From positions 1-7,091 of the forward strand of contig JAGOEY010000084.1 of assembly GCA_017997515.1 (NCBI GenBank): a DNA stretch of 7,091 bases, in the 5' to 3' direction. Shown one piece after another: positions 1 to 5,726 of the stretch; positions within the stretch are counted from its first letter, which is position 1, and the number at the start of each line of letters is the position of its first letter. This stretch comes from Burkholderiaceae bacterium (GTDB lineage: Bacteria; Pseudomonadota; Gammaproteobacteria; Burkholderiales; Burkholderiaceae). The notes under the pieces are model-generated. The model was not told where the DNA came from. It ran no database searches and saw only the letters and a program-made list of their open reading frames with translations. The translations under genes were made by a program, and so were the position numbers.

Positions 1-117
1 ATCGAGGCCATGTCGCCGGCCGAGCGGCGCGAGCTGCTGCGCCAGCGCCGCGAGATGCTGCGCCGCTTGAGCCCCGAGGAGCGCACCGCCCTGCGCGACC
101 GGCTGCCGCCCCGTTGA
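1..117 (+). CDS. C-terminal fragment of a charged helical protein, DUF3106-like
   Basis: The window opens inside a reading frame that gives 38 residues and ends at TGA 115-117. The fragment is almost entirely Arg, Glu and Leu and holds two copies of a short repeat, MSPAERRELLRQRREML and then LSPEERTALRDRL. Such 'LSPEeR..LR.R' repeats are typical of DUF3106-type and related periplasmic helical proteins of Burkholderiales, which are often encoded beside an ECF sigma factor. It lies in the same frame as the sigma gene that follows, separated only by the stop codon and one CCC codon, so the two are surely co-transcribed and probably translationally coupled. The start and any signal peptide lie outside the window. 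The frame is well supported by composition; the family name is tentative because low-complexity helices of this type occur in several families. Confidence 0.6.
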   Translation: MEAMSPAERRELLRQRREMLRRLSPEERTALRDRLPPR

Positions 118-120
118 CCC

Positions 121-768
121 ATGCGCGACGCTCCCGCCAGCGGCGCCCTGGGCCGCTCCATCAGCAGCCTGGGGCAATGGGTCGGGCAGGCGCTGGGCGG
201 GCGCGGACGCCAGCCGCCCGCGGCCGACCCCTGGGCGCTGTGGCAGGCCGCCCGCGCCGGCGACCAGGCCAGCGCCAGCGCGCTGGTGCGCCGCTTGAGC
301 CCCCAGGCCTACGCCCTGGCCATGCAGCTGCTGGGCCGGCGCGAGGACGCCGAGGACATGGTGCAGGAGGCCTTTCTGCGCCTGTGGCGCGCGCGCGCCA
401 GCGACGCGCATGGCGCCAGCCTGGCGACCTACTTCAACACCATCGTCATCAACCGCTGCAAGAGCTGGCTGGCGCGCCGGCGCGAGCTGAGCACCGACCC
501 CGAGCAGCTGCTGGAGCTGGCCGACGCCAGCCAGGGCGCCGAGCCGCCCGGCGCCGACGCCCTGCCACCCATCAGCACGGCGGCGCTGGCGGCGGCCATG
601 GCGCGCCTGAGCCCGCGCCAGCGCATGGCCCTGGCCATGTGGGCCTATGCCGACGCCGACGTGCCCGCCATCGCCCGCGCGCTGGAACTTGACGCCAACG
701 CCGCGCACCAACTGTTGCACCGTGCCAAGGCCGCCCTGCGCCAGCACCTCAAGGAGCCAGCACCATGA
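121..768 (+). CDS. ECF-type RNA polymerase sigma factor
   Basis: A 215-residue protein with the two-domain layout of an extracytoplasmic-function sigma factor, which would direct RNA polymerase to a small stress or envelope regulon. Region 2 spans about residues 53-120 and contains the characteristic DAEDMVQEAFLRLWR stretch (76-90), the core-binding and -10-recognition helix, followed by TYFNTIVINRCKSWLARRR (103-121). Region 4 spans about 155-212: it starts LSPRQRMAL (163-171) and ends in a helix-turn-helix, AIARALELDANAAHQLLHRAKAALRQHL (183-210), for -35 contact. The Pro/Ala/Gly-rich linker between them (about 125-155) is usual. The N-terminus carries about 40 extra residues ahead of region 2. 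ATG 121 is the first start after the preceding in-frame stop at 115-117; no good ribosome-binding site is visible, which suggests coupling to the upstream gene. The stop overlaps the next start as ATGA (765-768). The sigma class is clear; the regulon is unknown. Confidence 0.88.
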   Translation: MRDAPASGALGRSISSLGQWVGQALGGRGRQPPAADPWALWQAARAGDQASASALVRRLSPQAYALAMQLLGRREDAEDMVQEAFLRLWRARASDAHGASLATYFNTIVINRCKSWLARRRELSTDPEQLLELADASQGAEPPGADALPPISTAALAAAMARLSPRQRMALAMWAYADADVPAIARALELDANAAHQLLHRAKAALRQHLKEPAP

Positions 769-1109
769 CCGCCCCACGCCCCGACACGCCCCCTGCCAAC
801 GCCGACCGCCGGCTGCGCCACAGTCTGCGCCAGGCGCTGGAGCAGGCGCCCGATGAGGGCCAGCAGGCGCTGCAGGCGCGCCTGCTGGCACAGTGGCGCC
901 AGCAGCAGGCCGCCGCCCCCGCCCCGCATGGCCCGCTGGCCGTGCTGCAGGCCGGCTGGCGCCAGCACCCGCTGCTGTGCAAGAGCGCGCTGCTGGCGCT
1001 GACCGTGGCCGGCCTGCTGCTGGTCAAGCCCTGGGTGAGGCCGGACGCCGGCATGGACGAGCTGCTGCAGCCCGACGTGCTGTCGCTGATGACCATGGGC
1101 GAGCTGTAA
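765..1109 (+). CDS. small single-pass membrane protein, possible regulator of the upstream sigma factor
   Basis: A 114-residue protein whose ATG overlaps the sigma-factor stop (ATGA at 765-768), the classic arrangement for translational coupling and for sigma/anti-sigma pairs. Residues 1-67 are polar and helical, rich in Gln, Arg and Ala, and would lie in the cytoplasm. Residues about 69-89 (LLCKSALLALTVAGLLLVK at the core) form one hydrophobic segment. A short tail of about 25 residues follows, ending DVLSLMTMGEL. There is no His-x3-Cys-x2-Cys zinc anti-sigma motif; the only Cys (72) is in the membrane segment. The membrane topology and position suit an anti-sigma or sigma-associated protein, but I do not recognise a named family, so the role is inferred from context alone. 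The coding frame itself is well supported by high G+C at third positions, like its neighbours. Confidence 0.75.
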   Translation: MTAPRPDTPPANADRRLRHSLRQALEQAPDEGQQALQARLLAQWRQQQAAAPAPHGPLAVLQAGWRQHPLLCKSALLALTVAGLLLVKPWVRPDAGMDELLQPDVLSLMTMGEL

Positions 1110-1112
1110 CCT

Positions 1113-1130
1113 GCCGCGCAACGACGCGGC
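1113..1130 (+). other. short G+C-rich hairpin just after the sigma operon
   Basis: GCCGCG (1113-1118) and CGCGGC (1125-1130) form a perfect 6-bp stem with a 6-nt loop, 4 nt after the stop at 1107-1109. No T-run follows, so it does not meet the criteria for an intrinsic terminator. It may protect the 3' end or accompany Rho-dependent termination. In DNA this rich in G and C, such a short stem can arise by chance. Confidence 0.3.
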
Positions 1131-1162
1131 CAGGCCACCGGGTGCTATCGCGCAACTGGTAC

Positions 1163-1190
1163 TTGTGCATGGTTCGGTTACCTCTAAATT
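1163..1190 (+). promoter_or_regulatory. possible sigma70-like promoter for the deacetylase gene
   Basis: TTGTGC (1163-1168) and TAAATT (1185-1190) are 16 bp apart and resemble -35 and -10 boxes, with about three and four matches to TTGACA and TATAAT. This is the first A+T-rich patch after the sigma operon, where a new promoter would be expected. Transcription would start near 1197, giving a leader of about 130 nt with the 1200-1218 hairpin almost at its 5' end. The match is weak and was judged by eye. Confidence 0.25.
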
Positions 1191-1199
1191 ACACCTGTG

Positions 1200-1218
1200 C
1201 GCCATGCGGAGCATGGCG
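1200..1218 (+). repeat. perfect 8-bp inverted repeat in the deacetylase leader
   Basis: CGCCATGC (1200-1207) and GCATGGCG (1211-1218) are exact reverse complements around the loop GGA. As RNA this is a stable stem-loop; as DNA it is a dyad that a dimeric regulator could bind. It is not followed by a T-run, so it is unlikely to be a terminator. It lies about 110 nt before the deacetylase start, just after the possible promoter. The rest of 1110-1328 shows no gene: the ORF beginning at 1165 runs into the deacetylase in another frame. Confidence 0.45.
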
Positions 1219-1328
1219 AACGCAAGAAATAGCCTTATAGAATCGATCCGGCGGACAACGGGCTCCGTTGAACCACCGTTATTCAGAACAGGCAATGGAC
1301 ACGCCCATTGCTTCGAGGGCAAACCGAC

Positions 1329-2294
1329 ATGCTGGACGTATTTTTCACCATTGACGTTGAGGTCTGGTGCAATGGTTGGAAGAACATCGATGAGCGATTT
1401 GCCAATGCGTTCGATAGATACATCTATGGCACCACTCCGCAGGGGCAGTTTGGGTTGCCATACCAGATGAAGGTAATGAACGACCATGGCCTGACCAGCG
1501 TGTGCTTCATTGAACCCTTGTTTTCTGCACGATTTGGGCAGCAACCCCTTGATGAAATCGTCGCGCTGGTGCGCGAGGCGGGTCATGAACCGCAACTGCA
1601 CATGCACCCCGAATGGGTGGATGAAGCCCGCACCCCGCTGCTGGAGGGTATGCAAGGCAAGCGACCCAACATGCGCGACTACACCGTGGCCGAGCAAACG
1701 TCGCTGATTGCAAGCGGATTGCAAATGCTGGAGCGAGCCGGTGCCCCGAATATCAATGCGTTTCGGGCCGGTAGTTTTGGTTTCAATCGCGATACGCTTG
1801 AAGCATTGGCAGCCAATGGCATCGCATACGACTGCAGTTACAACACCACCCTGTTCGGGCAGAGCAGCGGTGTCAGGCCAGGAGAAACCGTCTGGTGGCC
1901 TTTTGAATGCGCCGGAGTTTATGAATACCCGATGACTGTTTTTGACGATGGCACGGGCAAATTGCGCCACGTTCAGCTGACCGCCTGTTCTTTCGCTGAG
2001 ATTGAGAAACTGCTGTGGACGGCACTGGAGGCAGGACACCAGTCTTTCGTGATGCTGTCACACAGTTTTGAACTACTCAATGGCGGGAGCAGAGACCGCT
2101 CCGATCCTGTGACCATCAACCGGTTCAGGAAGTTTTGCGCCTTCATGGAAAAAAACCGGGATTCATTTCGCGTGCGTGGATTTCAGGGTATGCAACCTGA
2201 AGTGGCGGTTCAGCCCCCACCTTTGTTGCGATCTCCCATCTGGCGCACCGGCATGCGTATGGCGGAACAGGTCTATCGCCGAAGATATCGGTAA
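1329..2294 (+). CDS. NodB-like polysaccharide deacetylase family protein
   Basis: A 321-residue protein of the polysaccharide deacetylase (NodB homology, carbohydrate esterase 4-like) superfamily, which removes N- or O-acetyl groups from glycans by a metal-dependent mechanism. It opens with the first beta strand and metal-site motif FFTIDVEVW (residues 5-13), where Asp9 sits in the place of the TFDD motif. A second metal motif, LHMHPEW (90-96), offers His91 and His93. FRAGSFGF (145-152) is motif 3 with its conserved Arg. LSHSFE (244-249) supplies a late His like that of motif 5. There is no signal peptide, so it may act in the cytoplasm on a lipid-linked or nucleotide-linked sugar. ATG 1329 is chosen because GAGGG (1315-1319) lies 9 nt upstream and the fold begins at once; a TTG at 1308 would add seven residues. 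G+C is clearly lower than in the sigma operon. The family is fairly certain; the substrate is unknown. Confidence 0.85.
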   Translation: MLDVFFTIDVEVWCNGWKNIDERFANAFDRYIYGTTPQGQFGLPYQMKVMNDHGLTSVCFIEPLFSARFGQQPLDEIVALVREAGHEPQLHMHPEWVDEARTPLLEGMQGKRPNMRDYTVAEQTSLIASGLQMLERAGAPNINAFRAGSFGFNRDTLEALAANGIAYDCSYNTTLFGQSSGVRPGETVWWPFECAGVYEYPMTVFDDGTGKLRHVQLTACSFAEIEKLLWTALEAGHQSFVMLSHSFELLNGGSRDRSDPVTINRFRKFCAFMEKNRDSFRVRGFQGMQPEVAVQPPPLLRSPIWRTGMRMAEQVYRRRYR

Positions 2295-2318
2295 AAACAC
2301 AGGCCTGTAATAACTACC
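2290..2318. repeat. interrupted palindrome between convergent genes
   Basis: A 10-bp perfect palindrome, ACAGGCCTGT (2299-2308), is framed by GGTA (2290-2293) and TACC (2315-2318). It covers the deacetylase stop (2292-2294) and lies within the 56-bp gap between two convergent genes. On the minus strand the core is followed by GTTTTTA, which hints at a weak terminator for the methyltransferase, but the stem would be only a few base pairs with mismatches. No other terminator is visible in this gap. Confidence 0.25.
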
Positions 2319-2350
2319 GTCTTCGTGCTGTGAAGTGCTTGTTGGGTGGG

Positions 2351-3064
2351 TTATTCAGCGCGTCTTAAATTCTTTCGTCGAAACACGGCAAACCCGGCGA
2401 TTGATGAAATGTGCTCAAGCGAGGGGCTGTGCTTGAATAAAGCGGCTTCGGTCGGGTTTCCATACACAATCCAGACATCGTGAACACGTGTTGACATGGA
2501 CTTCTCCCAAGTCTTTAAGACCGGAGACATAATTTGTGCATCAAATGGATTGTAAAGATAGAGGACGGTTGCAGCATCAGGAGGCGCATAATCTCTTGCA
2601 TCACCATGAATAACTTCCATGCGGTCTGTATTCGGCCATGAATTCGCTGCCGCCTCAATGTTTTTCTTGGCCAGCAAGTGAAGATTTTCTGAAAACTCCA
2701 CCCCTATCACCTTGTTAAAACCCATTTTTGCGGCTAGAAAAAGAGCTCGCCCCTTTCCGGAGCCCAAGTCTACGAAGCAAAATGTTGACGGATCAATTGG
2801 AAGACTGCGTATGACCGTGATGAACTTTTCCTCATCAATAGGCTCATAAGCATTTCCCCCTGCGCCATATTCATGTGTATATCCGAGTGCGCTCAAATAA
2901 ACCGACTTGTTTGTTTCAACGCCGGGAATATTGTCAACGGAACTTTTTGCATCAAATTTTCCGGGTGATAGAAGTATCTTAAAGCGGTGTTTTATGTTTA
3001 GGAGTGCTACAGGGCCAAACATCTTCCATCCATGCCTGGACCAAGCATTTTTTATGCGTTCCAT
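2351..3064 (-). CDS. class I SAM-dependent methyltransferase
   Basis: A 237-residue protein with a Rossmann-type S-adenosylmethionine site. Motif I is FVDLGSGKGRAL (97-108). The acidic residue ending strand 2 is Glu123 in IGVEFS (120-125), and GDARDY (154-159) fits motif III. LYLYNPF (168-174) sits where the active-site (N/D)PP(Y/F) motif of many methyltransferases lies, with Asn172-Pro173-Phe174. The first 90 residues (basic, then NKSVYLSALGYTHEYG at 52-67) would form a substrate-facing lid. The start is supported by AAAGGA on the minus strand (complement of 3074-3079), 9 nt before ATG 3064. It is the only gene on the minus strand in the window and is much poorer in G+C (roughly 45-50% in the stretches I counted, against about 70% in the sigma gene), which suggests separate acquisition. 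The acceptor is unknown; an O- or N-methylated sugar or small molecule is possible from context. Confidence 0.85.
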   Translation of the reverse strand: MERIKNAWSRHGWKMFGPVALLNIKHRFKILLSPGKFDAKSSVDNIPGVETNKSVYLSALGYTHEYGAGGNAYEPIDEEKFITVIRSLPIDPSTFCFVDLGSGKGRALFLAAKMGFNKVIGVEFSENLHLLAKKNIEAAANSWPNTDRMEVIHGDARDYAPPDAATVLYLYNPFDAQIMSPVLKTWEKSMSTRVHDVWIVYGNPTEAALFKHSPSLEHISSIAGFAVFRRKNLRRAE

Positions 3065-3421
3065 TCAAAGTCGTCCTTTATTTCACGATTTGCACGGAGT
3101 GGGTATGAGCTCGTGATTTCTGCCGCTGATGTGATTGTGACGGATCCTGTCCAGATGTCGCATCCCTAATGATCGTGGTACCAGTATGTAACTCAACGGT
3201 TTTGTGCGCAATCTATGATGCCGGCGGGGCCATAATGACTGGAGCGAAACTTCCCACTGCGCCCCAGCCTGTCGGTCGCGTCGGTCGATTCGTTGTGCGC
3301 GCCGATCGTTGCCGGCGACAACTCTACACCCTTTCAACCGGCCTGCTGTCTCTTTATCGCACGGGGTAAAAAAGTTTCAGAAAAGCGGGCCCCCTTCTTC
3401 TTTGAGGCCAGGAGCGCGCCC
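3065..3421. other. divergent intergenic region of about 357 bp, no gene recognised
   Basis: This stretch separates the leftward methyltransferase from the rightward acyltransferase, so it must hold promoters for one or both. I find no convincing -35/-10 pair. Small dyads are present: TCACGA (3083-3088) with TCGTGA (3111-3116) around a 22-nt loop, just upstream of the methyltransferase ribosome-binding site, and TGGTACCA (3176-3183). The acyltransferase frame stays open back to TTG 3293, but those 43 extra codons look like leader sequence and not protein. The small overlapping ORFs here have no supporting features. No tRNA, riboswitch or insertion-sequence end is seen. Confidence 0.4.
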
Positions 3422-4555
3422 GTGTCTGGATTGAAATCGTCGATAGAAAACCCGTGGGTCTGTGACATCGTCACTGACGAGGTGCTGGCGAGGGAAACGG
3501 GAGTCCCGCTGCCCAGCCATGCGCAAAGTGACCAGGCGTTCTGCACCCCCCATGCGCTGCGATCCTGGGCGCGTGCCTTTTTGCCCGCGGGTGGATGGAG
3601 TGGCCCCCTTCGCCATGTGCGCGTGCGGCAGAACGGACAGTTGCAGGCGCTGATTCCCTTCGCCAGGCAGCAGGTCGCTCGCTTCAGCATCAATTCGCTG
3701 GCGGGCTATTACTGGCCTTTCCGCAGTCTTTGCCTTTTAGCGCAACCTGGTGCGGGCATGGGCCTGGCGGACGCCGTGGGCCGTGCGCTAGCCAACACAC
3801 CGCCAGGGGCGGTGCTGCGCTTTGGGCCCATTTCCGGGCGCGACGAGGTCATGCTCGCCATGTTGCGCCAACTAATGGCCGCTGGTTGGCGCCATCGAGC
3901 CAAGGCGACTGGAGCGGTGTTCCAGCTGGATCTGTCCTTGGGGTTGGACGCACTCAAGCAACGGTTCAGTGGTTCCTTGCTCAAGCACATCGAATATTCG
4001 CGCCGACGCCTGAGCAAGACGGTGGGCGAGGTGCGCTGCGAGCGCCACGTGCTGAGCGGTGAGGATCAGCCGCTGCTCGACATCCTGGCGGGCATCGAGT
4101 CGCGCTCCTGGTTGGGCAGGGACGGTGGCGATCTTAAGTTTGTCGGTCCGGCCAATCAGCTTTTTTGGACCCAGATGGGTCGCGAGCCCGACCCCCATGC
4201 ACAGGCCGTGTGCTGGGTGCTGCACTGTGGCGACCAGCCGGTGGCGTTTTCGGCCCATCTGGAAACCGACACGGCACTCTACGTCCTGGCCAATTCCTAC
4301 GACGAGCAATGGAAGAGCCACAGCCCCGGCTCTATCCTTACCTACGAGGTATTGCGCGATGCGATAGCCCGTCACAAGCGCTTGTTCGATTGGGGGCAGG
4401 GGGACTCTGGCTACAAGCAGCGCTGGGGTGCGCAGGAAGGGGCATTGCTGTACGACGTGATGATGTTCCGGCCTGGCCTGTTGGGTGACTTGCTGGCCTT
4501 GGCGGCCGACAAGGCCCTGCGCGACTGGGACGTGAGGCTGGACGCGCTGCCCTGA
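3422..4555 (+). CDS. CelD/BcsL-like GNAT acyltransferase, first copy
   Basis: A 377-residue protein of the CelD/BcsL (Acetyltransf_6, FemAB-related) branch of the GNAT fold, a group associated with cellulose, exopolysaccharide and cell-surface modification. The N-terminal half (about 1-165) includes a GYYWPF segment. The GNAT core follows: SGSLLKHIEYSRRRLSK (183-199) is the basic helix seen in this family; strands around VCWVLHCGDQPVAFSAHLE come next; then the family signature HSPGSILTYEVLRD (300-313) and KRLFDWGQGDSGYKQRW (319-335). The second copy at 5716-6696 has matching motifs. GTG 3422 is preferred over the upstream TTG 3293 because AGGAG (3410-3414) lies 7 nt before it and the usual N-terminal 'DE.L' segment follows soon after. 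There is no signal peptide or membrane helix, so it should act in the cytoplasm or at the inner face of the membrane. A gap of 52 bp leads to the next gene, consistent with one operon. Donor and acceptor are unknown. Confidence 0.82.
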   Translation: MSGLKSSIENPWVCDIVTDEVLARETGVPLPSHAQSDQAFCTPHALRSWARAFLPAGGWSGPLRHVRVRQNGQLQALIPFARQQVARFSINSLAGYYWPFRSLCLLAQPGAGMGLADAVGRALANTPPGAVLRFGPISGRDEVMLAMLRQLMAAGWRHRAKATGAVFQLDLSLGLDALKQRFSGSLLKHIEYSRRRLSKTVGEVRCERHVLSGEDQPLLDILAGIESRSWLGRDGGDLKFVGPANQLFWTQMGREPDPHAQAVCWVLHCGDQPVAFSAHLETDTALYVLANSYDEQWKSHSPGSILTYEVLRDAIARHKRLFDWGQGDSGYKQRWGAQEGALLYDVMMFRPGLLGDLLALAADKALRDWDVRLDALP

Positions 4556-4607
4556 GTGGCTTGCGTCGACAGGATCTTGCTGGCTCTCCTTCGCTCGACT
4601 TGAACGC

Positions 4608-5264
4608 ATGAATCAGAAACTGTCTTTTTTTCTCGGGCCGGGGGGCCTCACTGCCGCCTTGTTCTTCGGCGTCAAGTCGTTGACGGGGGCTGAGGTATTC
4701 CGCTTCGCCGCCAAGCCTTTGCAGTTGGGCGCCGTGTCCGCCTTGCCTGCCGACTGGCGCTATGTGCAGCTGCGTACTTCAGCCGATCTTGCTGCGTTGG
4801 GGCCGGGTTTTCGGGCGCAGCTGGGGAGGCAGTCGGGCGCCGGACCGGAACGGTTGTTTCAGCGCGGTGCCAGCCTGCATGCCCTGCTGTGTGGCGAGGC
4901 GGTGGTGGCTCAGCTCAATATCGAGAGCAGCCCGGTTTGCGAGGTGGACGACCCCAAGCTGGCTTTGCAACTGGCCGAAGGCGACGGCTTCCTCGGTTTT
5001 CTCTACACTTACCCGGAGTTCCGCCGCCGCCGCGCGGCGCAGCAGCTGATTGCTGCCACCGAGCAGAGCCTGCGTGAGCGGGGGCTGAAACGCCTGGTGA
5101 CCCATGTGCGCGCCACCAATGTGCCGTCCATCGCAGCGTTCAAAAATCAGGACTTTCATTTCAACGCCATGGTGTTCAGCAAGACTTCAGGCGCCTTGCT
5201 GGGTGCGCTGGGCATGCGGCGCCTGGGTTTGCAGGCCTTGCCGGCGCGCCAAAGCGTGCATTGA
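4608..5264 (+). CDS. GNAT family N-acetyltransferase with altered acetyl-CoA loop
   Basis: A 218-residue single-domain GNAT. Strand 4 and motif A are visible as GFLGFLYTYPEFRRRRAAQQLI (starting at residue 127), followed by helix ATEQSLRERGLKRL and strand VTHVRATN (164-171), then the motif B helix NVPSIAAFKNQDF (171-183), which fits the usual 'N..SI.FY...GF' pattern. The pyrophosphate loop is unusual: where the family has R/Q-x-x-G-x-G/A, this protein reads R-R-R-R-A-A (139-144), so the first Gly is replaced by Arg. Motif B also has Gln-Asp where most members have a Gly. The first 40 residues contain a hydrophobic stretch (about 6-22) too glycine-rich to call a membrane segment. The start at ATG 4608 lacks a clear ribosome-binding site, which suggests coupling to the gene 52 bp upstream. 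The acetyl acceptor is unknown; a sugar amine made by the neighbouring deacetylase is one speculative possibility. Confidence 0.8.
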   Translation: MNQKLSFFLGPGGLTAALFFGVKSLTGAEVFRFAAKPLQLGAVSALPADWRYVQLRTSADLAALGPGFRAQLGRQSGAGPERLFQRGASLHALLCGEAVVAQLNIESSPVCEVDDPKLALQLAEGDGFLGFLYTYPEFRRRRAAQQLIAATEQSLRERGLKRLVTHVRATNVPSIAAFKNQDFHFNAMVFSKTSGALLGALGMRRLGLQALPARQSVH

Positions 5265-5276
5265 TCCTGCTGCCAA

Positions 5277-5308
5277 CCGCCCGTTTCACGTTTTCCAAGG
5301 GTGGGCGG
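5277..5308 (+). other. hairpin ahead of the 5310 ORF
   Basis: CCGCCC (5277-5282) pairs exactly with GGGCGG (5303-5308) around a 20-nt loop. It begins 12 nt after the stop of the acetyltransferase and ends just before the GTG at 5310. The loop and right arm include the AAGGG (5297-5301) that would serve as ribosome-binding site, so folding could mask it. No T-run follows the stem. This could be a processing or attenuation structure, or chance pairing. Confidence 0.25.
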
Positions 5309-5309
5309 A

Positions 5310-5567
5310 GTGATCCGTCCGGTATTCATGGGGTGGCGCTTGGCTCAATCGCTGATCGATGCGTCGTCGGCTGACCTGGTGGTGCACCGGCGCATCCTTG
5401 CTGTGCAGCGTGCGCTGACTGATCATGGGCAGCAGGTTGACTGGCTTGTGCAGCCGCGTGATGGAGCCAAAAGTCGGCATCGTTTTATATGTTTCATATA
5501 TCAGTCCATGCAGGCGCCAGTTGCCGATGGATATTTTGAGGTAATCAGGCGTCAAAGCGAGTTATAA
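5310..5567 (+). CDS. hypothetical 85-codon ORF, possibly a gene remnant
   Basis: An open frame of 85 residues starting at GTG 5310, with AAGGG (5297-5301) 8 nt upstream; GTG 5301 is an alternative with no proper spacing. The product is moderately charged and has no membrane segment or signal peptide. I do not recognise it. Residues 19-48 (ADLVVHRRILAVQRAL, then HGQQVDWLVQP) faintly recall the first strand-helix-strand unit of GT4-type glycosyltransferases, where a 'D.R..R...AL...GH.V..L' pattern is common, but without the catalytic remainder this is only a hint. The G+C falls along its length and it ends at TAA 5565-5567 in an A+T-rich patch. It fills an otherwise empty gap of about 450 bp between two acetyltransferase genes on the same strand. 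It could be a small gene, the decayed 5' end of a lost gene, or not coding. A minus-strand ORF over the same bases (5286-5555) is less likely. Confidence 0.35.
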   Translation: MIRPVFMGWRLAQSLIDASSADLVVHRRILAVQRALTDHGQQVDWLVQPRDGAKSRHRFICFIYQSMQAPVADGYFEVIRRQSEL

Positions 5568-5638
5568 AGAATATGTGGGTGAGCGGGCTTTATGTTGAGA
5601 ATTGCCCATTGTTATGGCTACTGCCGAGCTAAATATCG

Positions 5639-5726
5639 AAGGAGCGGATGGATGGGTTCTCGACGTTTTGGTGGCGTATGTTGCCGCAATCAGACGGGTA
5701 CTGCAGGCGGGCAGAATGGAGAGTAG
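5639..5726 (+). promoter_or_regulatory. strong ribosome-binding site serving a short out-of-frame leader ORF
   Basis: AAGGAG at 5639-5644 is the best ribosome-binding sequence in this part of the window. It lies 7 nt before ATG 5652 and 3 nt before ATG 5648, and both are out of frame with the acyltransferase that follows. ATG 5652 opens 24 codons ending at TAG 5724-5726; ATG 5648 opens 27 codons ending at TGA 5729-5731. Both end right around the candidate acyltransferase starts ATG 5716 and TTG 5728, a layout that would allow coupled translation from a leader peptide. This is inferred from spacing only. Confidence 0.3.

Noticed and set aside
114..692. 192-codon plus-strand frame overlapping the sigma gene
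   Set aside because: Its product is almost all Arg, Ala, Gly and Pro, the usual result of reading G+C-rich coding DNA in the wrong frame.
1200..1218. Intrinsic terminator for the sigma operon
   Set aside because: The stem is good but it is followed by a mixed sequence with no T-run, and it lies about 90 nt after the last stop codon.
1165..1470. 101-codon ORF ahead of and overlapping the deacetylase start
   Set aside because: Most of it lies in another frame inside the deacetylase gene or in its leader, with no domain or start signals.
645..2039. 464-codon minus-strand open frame across the sigma operon and the deacetylase
   Set aside because: It runs antisense through two strongly supported genes and an intergenic region; its product is low-complexity in the G+C-rich part and shows no domain. 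Long antisense frames are expected in such DNA.
3293..3421. N-terminal extension of the first CelD-like protein from TTG 3293
   Set aside because: The TTG lacks a ribosome-binding site, while GTG 3422 has AGGAG at ideal spacing; the extension (rich in Cys, Pro and Lys) shows no family similarity.
3872..4609. 245-codon minus-strand frame opposite the first CelD-like gene
   Set aside because: It is fully antisense to a gene with clear family motifs and has no recognisable features of its own.
5286..5555. 89-codon minus-strand ORF in the gap between acetyltransferase genes
   Set aside because: It is opposite to the local direction of transcription and has no recognisable start signal or domain; the plus-strand frame at 5310 is at least as plausible.
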